DNA of 64,000 nt from JAGPUQ01 sp036677085 (GCA_036677085.1 JAKFFI010000016.1:59587-123586), one strand, 5' to 3'; shown: positions 36,039 through 46,254, counted from the first letter of the stretch. Notes: generated from the sequence alone by a model not told the origin. Numbers and translations: made by a program.

Positions 36039-38420
36039 GTGATACCGGGAAAAACATTGGCGAGACCCAGAGCAGGCAAAACCCAGACCGTGAGCATTCT
36101 GGATACCGTGCGCGAACGGAGCGCGCTGGTGCGTCGGGAAGGCGCTTTTATCGGCTGGGTGCTGGTGGCGGTGTACCTGCTGCTGGCGCTGGTATCCCAC
36201 GACCGGCTCGACCCCGGCTGGTCCAGCACCGGCGGCGGCAATGGCTACCACAATCTCGGTGGTCCGCTCGGCGCCTGGCTATCGGATGTCGGATACTCCT
36301 TGGTCGGCTGGTTCGCGCTGCTGTTCCCGATCCTGTTGGCGACGCGCGCCTGGCAGGTCTTTCGCGCCCGCCAGCACGCTGGCTGGACCTTTGATCGCCT
36401 CACGTTTCTGCTCCGCTTTGTGGGTTTTGTGCTGGTGATGGTGGCGGGGAGCGCGCTCGTCCACCTCCAGTACACCGGCGGCGATGGCGGCATGCCCTTT
36501 GGCGCTGGCGGTATTCTCGGGACCACCATTGCGGACGCGGCGCGCAATGTTTTCGGCCACGCGGGAAGTACGCTGCTGCTGCTGGGAGCGTCGCTGTTCG
36601 GAATCACCGTGGTAACCGATCTCTCCTGGCTCGCCGTCGCGGACGGGCTCGGACGGCTGTGCTATCAAGGGCTGGTCGCCGTGGGCGACAAGGTCCAGGC
36701 GCGGCGGGATCAAGCCCGCGAAACCCTGCAGGCTGCCGAAGCACTGGCGAAGCGTGAGAAAACCCTGCGCCGCAGCAAGGAGGTGCGCGCGCAGCGTAAG
36801 GAACCGGTCATTGCGCCACTGGCCGACAAGCCCGAACCCAGCGTGCGCGTCGTCCGCGAGCGTCAGCAGCCGCTGTTTCGCGATGCCGAGGCCACCGGTC
36901 TGCCGCCGATCGACCTGCTGGACGCGCCCCCTGCGGGTGATCGCGGCGGCTACTCCGCGGCGGCGCTCGAAGCCATGTCCCGCAAGCTTGAACTCAAGTT
37001 GCAGGATTTCGGTATCAGTGCGGAAGTGGTCGAAGTGATGCCGGGACCCGTCATCACCCGCTTCGAACTGCAACCCGCCGCCGGCATCAAGGCGAGTCGC
37101 ATTTCCGGTCTGGCGAAGGATCTGGCGCGCTCATTGGCTGTGGTCAGCGTGCGGGTCGTCGAAGTGATCCCGGGCAAATCCGTGGTGGGCATCGAGATTC
37201 CCAATGAAAGCCGCGAGATCGTCTACCTCCGCCAAGTGCTGGAGTCCGAGGCTTACGACAGCGCCCGTTCGCCGCTGAGCCTGGCGCTCGGCGAGGACAT
37301 CTCCGGGGTGCCGGTGATCGTCGATCTGGCGCGGATGCCGCACCTGCTGGTGGCCGGCACCACGGGCTCCGGGAAGTCGGTGGGCGTCAATGCCATGCTG
37401 CTCAGTCTGTTGTTCAAGGCGACTCCGGAAGAAGTGCGGTTGATCCTCGTGGATCCGAAAATGCTGGAGCTGTCGGTCTACGATGACATTCCCCACCTGT
37501 TGACGCCTGTCATCACCGACATGAAGGACGCTGCCAGCGGCTTGCGCTGGTGTGTCGGGGAAATGGAACGCCGCTACCGCCTCATGGCGCAACTCGGGGT
37601 GCGCAATCTCGCCGGGTACAACCGCAAGGTGGAGGACAGCCGCGCCGAGGGCGAACCGCTGCGGGATCCCAGCTGGCGGCCGGATCAGCCGTTCTCCACC
37701 GATCACGATCCGGACCAGGCGCCGGAGCTGAACACGCTGCCCTATATCGTGGTGGTGATCGACGAGTTCGCCGACATGATGATGATCGTCGGCAAGAAGG
37801 TCGAACAACTCATCGCCCGCATCGCCCAGAAGGCGAGGGCGGCGGGGATTCACCTCATTCTGGCGACCCAGCGGCCATCGGTGGACGTCATCACGGGTCT
37901 GATCAAGGCCAATGTGCCGACGCGTATCGCGTTCCAGGTTTCGTCCAGGATCGACTCCCGGACCATTCTCGATCAGGGCGGCGCCGAGCAACTGCTCGGC
38001 CACGGCGACATGCTGTATCTCCCCACCGGGACCGCGGTGCCGATCCGGGTGCACGGTGCCTTCGTGGACGATCATGAGGTGCACAAGGTGGTGGCGGAGT
38101 GGAAGCGGCGTGGGCAGCCGGCGTACCTGGCGGACATCACCGACGAAAGCGCCACCGGCAGCATCGCGGTCCCGGGTTACAGCGATGCCGACGCGGCGGG
38201 CGGCGAGGGCAGCGAGGCGGACGCGCTCTACGATGAAGCGGTGGAGTTTGTGATCAGCAGCGGGCGCGCATCGATTTCGTCGGTACAGCGCAAATTGCGC
38301 ATCGGCTACAACCGCGCCGCCCGCCTGATCGAAGCGATGGAAATGGCCGGCGTGGTGACCCCGATGAACAGCAACGGCAGCCGCGAATTGCTGGTACCCA
38401 ATCGGGAGCGCGACGGATGA
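36039..38420 (+). CDS. ftsK: DNA translocase FtsK
   Basis: Divisome DNA pump that moves chromosome ends and activates XerCD at dif. Four N-terminal membrane segments lie in about residues 40-210, followed by a short charged linker (about 215-290). The alpha/beta motor carries GTTGSGKSVGVN (Walker A) and VVVIDEFADMM (Walker B), and the C-terminal gamma domain contains SSVQRKLRIGYNRAARLIE. At 793 residues it lacks the 600-residue linker of E. coli FtsK, as in many bacteria. Start is GTG 36039; internal TTG 36057 is possible. Overlaps lolA by 4 bases. Confidence 0.95.
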   Translation: MIPGKTLARPRAGKTQTVSILDTVRERSALVRREGAFIGWVLVAVYLLLALVSHDRLDPGWSSTGGGNGYHNLGGPLGAWLSDVGYSLVGWFALLFPILLATRAWQVFRARQHAGWTFDRLTFLLRFVGFVLVMVAGSALVHLQYTGGDGGMPFGAGGILGTTIADAARNVFGHAGSTLLLLGASLFGITVVTDLSWLAVADGLGRLCYQGLVAVGDKVQARRDQARETLQAAEALAKREKTLRRSKEVRAQRKEPVIAPLADKPEPSVRVVRERQQPLFRDAEATGLPPIDLLDAPPAGDRGGYSAAALEAMSRKLELKLQDFGISAEVVEVMPGPVITRFELQPAAGIKASRISGLAKDLARSLAVVSVRVVEVIPGKSVVGIEIPNESREIVYLRQVLESEAYDSARSPLSLALGEDISGVPVIVDLARMPHLLVAGTTGSGKSVGVNAMLLSLLFKATPEEVRLILVDPKMLELSVYDDIPHLLTPVITDMKDAASGLRWCVGEMERRYRLMAQLGVRNLAGYNRKVEDSRAEGEPLRDPSWRPDQPFSTDHDPDQAPELNTLPYIVVVIDEFADMMMIVGKKVEQLIARIAQKARAAGIHLILATQRPSVDVITGLIKANVPTRIAFQVSSRIDSRTILDQGGAEQLLGHGDMLYLPTGTAVPIRVHGAFVDDHEVHKVVAEWKRRGQPAYLADITDESATGSIAVPGYSDADAAGGEGSEADALYDEAVEFVISSGRASISSVQRKLRIGYNRAARLIEAMEMAGVVTPMNSNGSRELLVPNRERDG

Positions 38421-39115
38421 TGGCGGTGAGCCCGGCATACGGTCGTTGCATGCTCGTTGCCCTGGCGTTGCTCGGGTCCGTCGCGCACGCGGCCGAGGTG
38501 CGTGCGACCGAGGAAGGCGAGTGTCCGCCCGGCGAGCAGGCTCTGAAAACCCGGTTGGCAACGCTGCGCACCCTGAGTGCCAATTTCGAACAGCAGGTGA
38601 CGGCGGCCGATGGTCATGAACTGCAAACCAGCGCCGGACTGATTCAGCTCGCCAAACCCGGTCATATCTACTGGGTCGCCGAACCGCCGTTCGAACAGAC
38701 CGTGGTGGCGGATGGCACCCGGATCTGGATCTACGATCCCGATCTTGCGCAGGTCACCGTGAAAACCCTGCACCACCAGCTCGACAACTCACCCGCGGCA
38801 TTGCTGGTGGGGGACAGCGACAGGTTGCTCGAAGAATTCAAGGTGTGCGCATTTCCGGAAGCGGACAGCCTGGACGTTCAAAAACCGGAAGTGGACCGCA
38901 TGCGGATTGTGCTGCGACCGCTCGCCACCGATGCCGTCTACACCCGCATCGAACTGGTTTTCATCGGCGCGGAGCCACGTGCCATCCTCATGACCGACAG
39001 CCTGGGCCAGAGCACCGACATTCAGCTTCGCGATGTGGAGCTCAACCAGCCCGTCGATCCCATGCTGTTTCGCTTCATGCCGCCCCCCGGGGTGGACGTG
39101 TTTCAGGATGACTGA
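38417..39115 (+). CDS. lolA: Outer-membrane lipoprotein carrier protein LolA
   Basis: Periplasmic shuttle that takes lipoproteins from LolCDE to LolB. A signal peptide (about 1-26, ending AHA) is followed by LRTLSANFEQQV, the conserved GLIQLAKPGHIYWVAEPPFEQ stretch, and IWIYDPDLAQVTVK. 232 residues. Same order ftsK-lolA-rarA as E. coli, with overlap at both ends; the stop overlaps rarA by 8 bases. Confidence 0.93.
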   Translation: MMAVSPAYGRCMLVALALLGSVAHAAEVRATEEGECPPGEQALKTRLATLRTLSANFEQQVTAADGHELQTSAGLIQLAKPGHIYWVAEPPFEQTVVADGTRIWIYDPDLAQVTVKTLHHQLDNSPAALLVGDSDRLLEEFKVCAFPEADSLDVQKPEVDRMRIVLRPLATDAVYTRIELVFIGAEPRAILMTDSLGQSTDIQLRDVELNQPVDPMLFRFMPPPGVDVFQDD

Positions 39116-40445
39116 GGCCGGGCCTGCCCGCGACCGCTACCGGCCCCTTGCCGACCGGATGCGTCCGCGGGTGCTGGCGGAATTCGCCGGGCAGGGCCAT
39201 TTGCTCGCGGAGGGCAGGGCGCTGCGCGCCGCCATCGTGCAGGGGCATCTGCACTCCATGGTGTTCTGGGGGCCGCCCGGCACCGGCAAGACCACGCTGG
39301 CGAAACTGATCGCCGCCAACGCCGACGCGCATTTCGAATCCCTGTCCGCGGTGCTGGCGGGCGTCAAGGAAATCCGCGCCGCCATCGCCCGCGCGGAAAC
39401 CGAACGCGCCGAGCGGGCGCGCGACACCATCCTGTTCGTGGACGAGGTGCACCGCTTCAACAAGAGTCAGCAGGATGCGTTTCTTCCCTATGTCGAGGAC
39501 GGCACCATAGTGCTGATCGGTGCGACCACCGAGAATCCGTCGTTCGAGTTGAACAACGCGCTGCTCTCGCGCTGTCGTGTCTATACCCTGAAGCCGCTCA
39601 CCGATGCCGATATCGAAGCCGTGGTCCGGCGTGCGATCGCGGACCCCGCGCAGGGTCTGGGTGGCACCTGCACGCTCACCGACGATGCCCTTGCCACGCT
39701 GGTTGCCAGCAGCGATGGCGACGCCCGCCGGGCCCTCAACCTGCTGGAAATCGCGGTCGATTTTGCGCGCGATGGCGCAATCGACGCTGCGCTGGTGCGC
39801 GAAGTGGCGGCTGCCGGCACGCGACGCTTCGACAAGGGCGGCGAATATTTCTACGACCAGATTTCCGCACTTCACAAAGCGGTGCGCGGCTCGTCGCCGG
39901 ACGCTGCCCTGTATTGGCTGGTGCGCATGCTCGATGGCGGCTGCGACCCGCTGTATATCGCCCGCCGCGTGGTGCGCATGGCGAGCGAGGACATCGGCAA
40001 CGCCGATCCGCGCGCACTGCGTATCGCCCTCGATGCCTGGGACGTGCAGGAGCGCCTGGGCAGTCCCGAGGGCGAGTTGACGCTTGCCCAGGCGGTGATC
40101 TACATGGCCGTCGCCGCCAAGAGCAATGCGGTCTACACCGCCTACAATCAGGTGCGCCGGGAGATCGCCGCGCAACCCAGCCACGACGTGCCCCTGCATC
40201 TGCGCAACGCGCCGACCCGATTGATGAAAGAGCTCGATTACGGAGCGGACTACCGCTACGCCCACGACGAGACCGATGCCTTTGCCGCCGGCGAAAACTA
40301 TTTCCCCGAAGCGCTGCGGGATCGTCAGTATTATTTTCCCGGGGAGCGCGGCATGGAGCGCCAGATCGCCGAAAAGCTGCGTCATCTGCGTGAACTGAAT
40401 GCGCGCGCGCCGCGCAAGCGCTACGCCGGGACGGACGCCGGATGA
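39108..40445 (+). CDS. rarA: Replication-associated recombination protein RarA
   Basis: AAA+ clamp-loader-like ATPase that acts at stalled forks. Walker A GPPGTGKTTLAKLIA, Walker B ILFVDEVHRFNKSQQDAF, sensor 1 IGATTENPSFELN, and the C-terminal tetramerisation region with SEDIGNADPRAL and FPEALRDRQYYFP. I chose ATG 39108 (MTEAGPARDRYRPLADRMRP), giving 445 residues versus 447 in E. coli. Overlaps crcB by 4 bases. Confidence 0.96.
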   Translation: MTEAGPARDRYRPLADRMRPRVLAEFAGQGHLLAEGRALRAAIVQGHLHSMVFWGPPGTGKTTLAKLIAANADAHFESLSAVLAGVKEIRAAIARAETERAERARDTILFVDEVHRFNKSQQDAFLPYVEDGTIVLIGATTENPSFELNNALLSRCRVYTLKPLTDADIEAVVRRAIADPAQGLGGTCTLTDDALATLVASSDGDARRALNLLEIAVDFARDGAIDAALVREVAAAGTRRFDKGGEYFYDQISALHKAVRGSSPDAALYWLVRMLDGGCDPLYIARRVVRMASEDIGNADPRALRIALDAWDVQERLGSPEGELTLAQAVIYMAVAAKSNAVYTAYNQVRREIAAQPSHDVPLHLRNAPTRLMKELDYGADYRYAHDETDAFAAGENYFPEALRDRQYYFPGERGMERQIAEKLRHLRELNARAPRKRYAGTDAG

Positions 40446-40816
40446 TGCCCTGGCTGGCGGTGGCGGCGGGTGGGGCGCTGGGGGCACTGGCCCGCTACGG
40501 CATCAATGTTCTGCTGGCGCCGGCGAGCGCCGGGCGTTTCCCGTTCGCCACCCTGACCGTGAACGTGCTCGGCTGCGTGCTGATCGGGGTGCTCTATGTG
40601 CTGATCGTCGAGCGCGCGCAGCTTGCGCCGCTGTGGCGGGAGTTCCTGATGATCGGGATCCTGGGCGCCTTCACGACCTTTTCGGCCTTTGCGCTGGACA
40701 GCGTCGGGCTGTGGCAGAATGGCCAGCCGCTGCTCGCGGCCCTCAATGTCGGCGCCAACCTGGTCCTCTGTCTCGGCGGGGCCGCCAGCGCCATCGCCGT
40801 AACACGACTGTTCTGA
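40442..40816 (+). CDS. crcB: Fluoride exporter CrcB/FluC
   Basis: Small dual-topology membrane channel that expels fluoride. 124 residues with four hydrophobic segments; GALARYGINVLLA, GVLYVLIVE and GILGAFTTFSAFALD carry the conserved Arg, Asn and Phe-box residues. Starts within the rarA stop (ATGATG overlap). No fluoride riboswitch is recognisable in front because there is no gap. Common insertion between rarA and serS in many proteobacteria. Confidence 0.92.
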   Translation: MMPWLAVAAGGALGALARYGINVLLAPASAGRFPFATLTVNVLGCVLIGVLYVLIVERAQLAPLWREFLMIGILGAFTTFSAFALDSVGLWQNGQPLLAALNVGANLVLCLGGAASAIAVTRLF

Positions 40817-40861
40817 AAGCTGACCTGAAGCTGATCCCTACCCGACAGGATATTGCGACCC

Positions 40862-42136
40862 ATGCTCGATCCCAGACTGCTCCGCTCGGACCTTGCCGCC
40901 GTGACGGCAACCCTGGCCCGACGCCGCTTTCAGTTCGACGCCGCGACCTTCACGGCGCTGGAAACGGAGCGCAAGGCGCTCCAGATCGAGACCGAGCAGT
41001 TGCAGGCCGAGCGCAATGCGAGTGCCAAGGCCATCGGCAAGGCCAAGGCTGCGGGCGCCGACATCGCGCCCTTGCTGGCGGCCGTGGAAGCGGGCAAGGG
41101 CAGGCTCGATACGCTGGCCGCCGAGCTACAGGGAATCCAGGCGCGGCTCGACGATTTCCTGAGCCGGATTCCCAATCTGCCCGACGCCGATGTGCCCGAA
41201 GGAACTTCGGAAGCCGACAATCGCGAAGTCCATCGCTGGGGCAGCCCGCGCGAATTCACTTTTCCGGTGCGCGACCACGTGGACCTCGGCGAGGCGCTCG
41301 GTCAGCTCGATTTCGACGCGGCGATCCGCATTACCGGCGCGCGCTTCATGGTGCTCAGCGGTCCGCTGGCGCGGCTGCACCGGGGGCTGATCCAGTTCAT
41401 GCTGGACATCCACACCAGGCAGCACGGCTATCGAGAGGTTTATGTTCCCTATCTGGTCAATGCGCAGTCGCTGTTCGGCACCGGCCAGTTGCCCAAATTT
41501 GCGGAAGATTTGTTCCGCCTCGATACCGACCCACCCTGGTATCTGATTCCCACCGCCGAGGTACCGGTCACCAATCTGGCGCGGGATCAGATTCTCCCGG
41601 CCGAGCAGCTGCCCCTGAAGTTCGTCTGTCACAGCCCCTGTTTCCGCAGCGAGGCGGGCAGTCATGGCCGCGATACCCGGGGCATGATTCGCCAGCACCA
41701 GTTCGAGAAAGTGGAACTGGTGCAGCTGGTGGCTCCCGCTGAATCGACGGTCGCGCTGGAAACCCTGCGCCGCCACGCCGAAACCATTCTGGAGCTGCTC
41801 GAACTGCCGTACCGCACGGTCGCTCTGTGTGGCGGCGATCTCGGTTTTTCAGCGGCGAAGACCTACGATCTTGAAGTCTGGCTGCCGTCGCAGCAGACCT
41901 ATCGCGAAATCTCCTCGTGCAGCAATTTTCGCGATTTCCAGGCGCGCCGCCTCCAGGCGCGCTGGCGCAATCCCGGGACCGGGAAGCCGGAACTCTTGCA
42001 CACGCTGAACGGCTCTGGCCTGGCGGTGGGCCGCACCCTGGTTGCGCTGCTCGAAAATCACCAGCAGGCGGATGGCAGTATCGCGGTGCCCGGTGCGCTG
42101 CGACCCTACCTCGGCGGGCTCGAGCGCATCACCTGA
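40862..42136 (+). CDS. serS: Seryl-tRNA synthetase
   Basis: Class II synthetase. An N-terminal coiled-coil arm (about 30-105) grips tRNA-Ser and -Sec; the catalytic core has motif 2 FRSEAGSHGRDTRGMIRQHQF and motif 3 LNGSGLAVGRTLVALLENHQ. 424 residues from ATG 40862, as in E. coli (430). It ends two bases before cysG. Confidence 0.97.
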   Translation: MLDPRLLRSDLAAVTATLARRRFQFDAATFTALETERKALQIETEQLQAERNASAKAIGKAKAAGADIAPLLAAVEAGKGRLDTLAAELQGIQARLDDFLSRIPNLPDADVPEGTSEADNREVHRWGSPREFTFPVRDHVDLGEALGQLDFDAAIRITGARFMVLSGPLARLHRGLIQFMLDIHTRQHGYREVYVPYLVNAQSLFGTGQLPKFAEDLFRLDTDPPWYLIPTAEVPVTNLARDQILPAEQLPLKFVCHSPCFRSEAGSHGRDTRGMIRQHQFEKVELVQLVAPAESTVALETLRRHAETILELLELPYRTVALCGGDLGFSAAKTYDLEVWLPSQQTYREISSCSNFRDFQARRLQARWRNPGTGKPELLHTLNGSGLAVGRTLVALLENHQQADGSIAVPGALRPYLGGLERIT

Positions 42137-42138
42137 CC

Positions 42139-43545
42139 ATGGACGCGCTGCCGCTGTTTCACCGGGTGCGCGGCGAGCGCTGTGTACTGGTGGGCGGCGG
42201 CGAGGTGGCCCGACGCAAACTGGAACTGCTGCTCGCCGCCGGAGCGGCCGTGACCATGGTTGCGCCGGAATGCGACGCCGGCATCGCAGCGCTCGCGGAC
42301 GAGGGCAGGGTGGCGCTGACCCGCCGCCGCTTTCGTGCCGCGGATCTCGACGGTGCCGTGCTGGCGGTGGCGGCGACCGATGATCCCGTCACCAACCGCG
42401 CCGTGTCGCGGGCGGCCAAAACCCGCGGCATTCCGGTCAATGTAGTGGATCAGCCCGAACTCTGTACCGTGACCTTTCCCGCCGTCATCGACCGCAATCC
42501 GGTCTGTATCGCGGTCGGTACCGGCGGCACCGCGCCGGTACTGGCGCGTCTGCTGCGCACCCGCCTGGAGGCCCTGCTGCCCGCCCGCACCGGGGAGCTG
42601 GCGCGGCTCGCGGGTGAATTCCGCTCCCGGGTCAAGGCCGCCATCGGTTCCGCAACCGGACGGCGCGCATTCTGGGAACGGATCTTCGAGGGCGAGGTGG
42701 CGGAGCTGGTCCACAGCGGCCGCCCGCGCCAGGCCCGGGAGCGGCTGGAAGCCTTGCTCGCGAATTCCCGGGCAACCACTATCGGCGAGGTCTATCTGGT
42801 CGGCGGCGGCCCTGGCGATCCGGATCTGCTCACCTTTCGCGCCCTGCGCCTGATGCAGCAGGCGGATATCGTGCTCTACGACCGGCTGATTTCGGCGGAG
42901 GTGCTGAACCTGGTGCGCCGCGACGCCGAGCGCGTCTATGTGGGCAAGAAGGCCGGACACCATCCTGTCACCCAGGACAACATCAATCAGAAGCTGGTCG
43001 AGTATGCGCGCGCCGGCCGGCGGGTGCTGCGCCTCAAGGGCGGCGATCCCTTCATCTTCGGGCGCGGTGGCGAGGAGATCGAGCACCTCGCCGAACAGGG
43101 TATTCCGTTTCAGGTGGTCCCCGGCATCACCGCCGCATCGGGTTGCGCCAGTTATGCCGGCATTCCCCTGACCCATCGGGATCATGCCCAGACCGTGCGG
43201 TTTCAGGCCGGGCATCGTCGGGGGAATACCGTCGAGCAGGATTGGGAATCCCTGGCGAAGCCCGGTCAGACGCTGGTGTTCTATATGCCAATCAATGGAT
43301 TGCGGGTTATTTGCGAGAAGCTGATTGAGCATGGAGTGAGTTCTGCCACACCGGCGGCGCTGGTGGAAAACGGCACCCGGCCCGGGCAGCGGGTGCTGGC
43401 CGGAACCCTGGCGACGCTGCCGGCCATCGTGGCACAGGCGAAGGTCGGCGCGCCGACCCTGTTGATCGTCGGCCAAGTCGTTGCCTTGCGGGACCGGCTG
43501 GCCTGGTTTGAAACGCCCTCTACAGAGACGGATAAATCGACATGA
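42139..43545 (+). CDS. cysG: Siroheme synthase CysG
   Basis: Trifunctional enzyme for siroheme. An N-terminal NAD-dependent precorrin-2 dehydrogenase/ferrochelatase (VLVGGGEVARRK, about 1-150) is joined to the C-terminal uroporphyrinogen III methyltransferase (YLVGGGPGDPDLLTFRAL, VYVGKKAGHH, LKGGDPFIFGRGGEE, VVPGITAASGCASYAGIPL). 468 residues, a normal length. The segment after HRDHAQTVRF reads QAGHR where many CysG have VTGH. Follows serS by two bases and overlaps gor by 4. Confidence 0.95.
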   Translation: MDALPLFHRVRGERCVLVGGGEVARRKLELLLAAGAAVTMVAPECDAGIAALADEGRVALTRRRFRAADLDGAVLAVAATDDPVTNRAVSRAAKTRGIPVNVVDQPELCTVTFPAVIDRNPVCIAVGTGGTAPVLARLLRTRLEALLPARTGELARLAGEFRSRVKAAIGSATGRRAFWERIFEGEVAELVHSGRPRQARERLEALLANSRATTIGEVYLVGGGPGDPDLLTFRALRLMQQADIVLYDRLISAEVLNLVRRDAERVYVGKKAGHHPVTQDNINQKLVEYARAGRRVLRLKGGDPFIFGRGGEEIEHLAEQGIPFQVVPGITAASGCASYAGIPLTHRDHAQTVRFQAGHRRGNTVEQDWESLAKPGQTLVFYMPINGLRVICEKLIEHGVSSATPAALVENGTRPGQRVLAGTLATLPAIVAQAKVGAPTLLIVGQVVALRDRLAWFETPSTETDKST

Positions 43546-44882
43546 CCACTTTCGATTACGATTTTTTTGTCATCGGCGCCGGCTCCGGCGGTGTGCGCGC
43601 GGCGCGCCGGGCGGCGCACCATGGTGTGCGGGTCGCCGTGGCCGAGGACAAGGCCCTGGGAGGCACCTGCGTCAATGTGGGCTGCGTGCCCAAAAAGCTG
43701 TTCGTCTACGCCGCCGAGTTCTCCCATGCTCTGGCAGATGCCCGGGGCTACGGCTGGACGCCGGACCAGCCCGGCTTCGACTGGGCCACCCTGCGCGACA
43801 ATAAAACCAAAGAAATCATACGGCTGAATGGTATTTACGAGAAATTACTGAAGGAGTCGGGTGCCGAGATCCTCACCGGCAGGGCGCGCCTGATCGACGC
43901 GCACACCGTCGCCGTGGGCGACGATCGTTTCCGCGCTCGTCACCTACTGATCGCCACCGGGGGCCGCCCCTTCCTGCCCGACGTGCCCGGTCGCGAGCAC
44001 GCCATCTGTTCGGACGAGGCGTTTTACCTGCCGAACCTGCCGGAGACCATCGCCATCGTCGGCGGTGGGTATATCGCCGTGGAGTTTGCGGGCATCTTCA
44101 GCGGCCTGGGCGTGAAGACGCATCTGGTCTATCGGGGTGATCTGTTCCTGCGCGGTTTCGACCAGGATGTGCGCGAGGCGCTGGCGACCGAAATGGGCAA
44201 GCGCGGTATAGAACTGCACTTCAACGAGGACATCGAGCGTATCGATCCGACCGCCGAGGGCTTTCGCGCTCGCCTCAAAAGCGGCGGCAACCTGGATGCG
44301 GGCCTGTTCATGTACGCCACCGGGCGCCGCGCCAACACCCATGGCCTGGGGCTGGAGCACACGAAGGTGCGGCTCGACGCGCGCGGCGCGATCGAAGTCG
44401 ATGCGGATTTTCGCACCGCCGAACCCTCGATTTATGCGCTTGGTGATGTCATCGGACGAGTCGAGCTGACCCCGGTCGCGATCCGCGAAGCCATGGTGCT
44501 TACCGAGAACCTGTTCGGCGCGGGCGGTGCGGCGCTGAGCTACGACAACATACCGAGCGCGGTTTTCAGTCAGCCCAGCATCGGCACCGTCGGCCTCACC
44601 GAGGCTCAGGCGCGCGAGCGTTTTCCCAATGTCCGGGTGTACCGCACGAGCTTCCGGCCCATGAAGGCAACCCTCGGCGGCGGCGACGAGCGCGCCCTGA
44701 TGAAGCTGGTGGTCAATGGCGACGACGACCGTGTGCTGGGCTGCCACATGCTGGGCGATCACGCCGGCGAGATCATCCAGGGCTTTGCCGTGGCGGTGCA
44801 GATGGGCGCCACCAAGGCGGATTTCGATCGCACCATCGGGATTCACCCGACGGCCGCCGAGGAGTTTGTGACACTCAAATAA
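43542..44882 (+). CDS. gor: Glutathione-disulfide reductase
   Basis: FAD/NADPH enzyme regenerating glutathione. FAD site VIGAGSGGVRAARRAA, redox disulfide GGTCVNVGCVPKK, NADP site VGGGYIAVEFAGIF, and C-terminal GIHPTAAEEFVTL with the active-site His. Arg residues after the second GxGxxG (RGD...RGF) fit NADPH. 446 residues, as in the family. Overlaps cysG and ends at a clear terminator 36 bases on. Confidence 0.95.
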   Translation: MTTFDYDFFVIGAGSGGVRAARRAAHHGVRVAVAEDKALGGTCVNVGCVPKKLFVYAAEFSHALADARGYGWTPDQPGFDWATLRDNKTKEIIRLNGIYEKLLKESGAEILTGRARLIDAHTVAVGDDRFRARHLLIATGGRPFLPDVPGREHAICSDEAFYLPNLPETIAIVGGGYIAVEFAGIFSGLGVKTHLVYRGDLFLRGFDQDVREALATEMGKRGIELHFNEDIERIDPTAEGFRARLKSGGNLDAGLFMYATGRRANTHGLGLEHTKVRLDARGAIEVDADFRTAEPSIYALGDVIGRVELTPVAIREAMVLTENLFGAGGAALSYDNIPSAVFSQPSIGTVGLTEAQARERFPNVRVYRTSFRPMKATLGGGDERALMKLVVNGDDDRVLGCHMLGDHAGEIIQGFAVAVQMGATKADFDRTIGIHPTAAEEFVTLK

Positions 44883-44917
44883 CGGCTGCAAAAGAAAGCG
44901 ACAAGTACTTCAAACGC

Positions 44918-44948
44918 AGAAGGCCACCCGAGGGTGGCCTTCTTTTTT
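44918..44948 (+). terminator. Intrinsic terminator of the serS-cysG-gor run
   Basis: 11-bp perfect stem AGAAGGCCACC / GGTGGCCTTCT with loop CGAG, followed by a T-run (TTTTTT). 36 bases after the gor stop. Confidence 0.88.
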
Positions 44949-44979
44949 GTGCTGTGCCGTTCGACAGCGTCGGCAACCA

Positions 44980-46083
44980 TCATTTACCGTGCAGGATCAC
45001 TCCGCGGATATTGCGGCCGGCGACCATGTCGTCGAAGCCCTGGTGGACTTCCTCGATCGTGTAGGTGCGCGATTGCATGCGGTCGAGATCGAGCTGTCCG
45101 GTCTCGTAAAAGCCGAGCAGGGTCTCGAAATCCACCTTGGCATTGGTGCTGCCGTAGATACAGCCGCAGACTTTCTTGGCGGACAGCGCCATTTCGAGGC
45201 CGCTGAATTTGTACTCTTCGGTCGCGCCGGGAGCGCCCACCAGGCAGCAGGTGCCGCCGCGCCGGGTCGCCGCATAGGCCTGGGCGACGACCGACGGAAT
45301 GCCAATGACTTCAAAAGCGTAGTCGACACCGATGCCGCCGGTGATCTCCATGATCTGGGCCACCGGATCCTTGCCGGCGTTGACCGTGTGGGTGGCACCG
45401 AAATCGCGCGCGGCTTCCAGCTTGGCATCGTTCAGATCGACCGCGATCAGCGGATTGGCACCCGCGATCTTGGCGCCCTGCAAGGCGGACAGGCCGACGC
45501 CGCCGCAACCGAATACCGCAACGCTGCTGCCCGGCTGTACCTTGGCGGTGTTGAGCGCGGCACCGGCGCCGGTCATCACACCGCAGCCCACCAGGGCGGC
45601 CGCGCTGAGGCTGTACTTTTTCTTGATCGGCACCACACACATGGCGGGGCAGACGATCTGCTCGGCCATGTTGCCCAGCGCGGCGAACGCGCCGATGGGC
45701 TTGCCATCGAGTTTCACGCGGCTGGTGCCATCGGGCTGCATGCCGCTGAACAGGTCCGTCGCCGTACACAGCCAGGGCTCCTGGTGCTGGCAGAAATGAC
45801 AGGTTCCGCACATGGGGATGAACGAGGTGATGACGTGATCGCCGACTTTCACGTTGGTGACGTTGGCGCCGACTTCCTCGACCACACCGGCGCCTTCATG
45901 GCCCAGCACGATGGGCATGGGCATCGGCAGTTTGCCATTGATCACCGACAGGTCCGACATGCACAGGCCGGTCGCGGCCATACGGATGCGCACTTCATTG
46001 GCTTTGGGCGGGTCCAGCTCGATTTCCTGTACGGAGTATTCGTTTTTCGCGGTGAGCACCACGGCTTTAACTTTGATGGTCAT
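44980..46083 (-). CDS. Zinc-dependent alcohol dehydrogenase, class III-like
   Basis: Medium-chain dehydrogenase of 367 residues from ATG 46083 (MTIKVKAVVL). Catalytic zinc ligands in GLCMSDLS and GHEGAG; structural zinc four-Cys set in CGTCHFCQHQEPWLC; cofactor site FGCGGVGLSALQGA; Asp in AVDLND favours NAD. Resembles NDMA-dependent or class III enzymes of alcohol/aldehyde oxidation. Likely partner of the ester-metabolising genes elsewhere in the window (inference). Frame is open upstream, but that stretch is not protein-like. Confidence 0.88.
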   Translation of the reverse strand: MTIKVKAVVLTAKNEYSVQEIELDPPKANEVRIRMAATGLCMSDLSVINGKLPMPMPIVLGHEGAGVVEEVGANVTNVKVGDHVITSFIPMCGTCHFCQHQEPWLCTATDLFSGMQPDGTSRVKLDGKPIGAFAALGNMAEQIVCPAMCVVPIKKKYSLSAAALVGCGVMTGAGAALNTAKVQPGSSVAVFGCGGVGLSALQGAKIAGANPLIAVDLNDAKLEAARDFGATHTVNAGKDPVAQIMEITGGIGVDYAFEVIGIPSVVAQAYAATRRGGTCCLVGAPGATEEYKFSGLEMALSAKKVCGCIYGSTNAKVDFETLLGFYETGQLDLDRMQSRTYTIEEVHQGFDDMVAGRNIRGVILHGK

Positions 46084-46254
46084 AGCATCCTCGGCGGGTC
46101 GGACTCGCGGTGGAGTCGGGTCAGGTGATCTTCTTATGGCTACCTCCCCTCGCATCGCCACGGGGTGCTGGTATAGCCAGCCCGTGGGTGGGGGCAGAGT
46201 CGTCGGGAATGATACACGCCTGGACGCTGCCGGATAACCCGACGCGGCGCGCCA

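Noticed and set aside
40442..40816. Fluoride riboswitch in front of crcB
   Set aside because: crcB overlaps the rarA stop, so there is no leader for it, and no characteristic sequence is seen.
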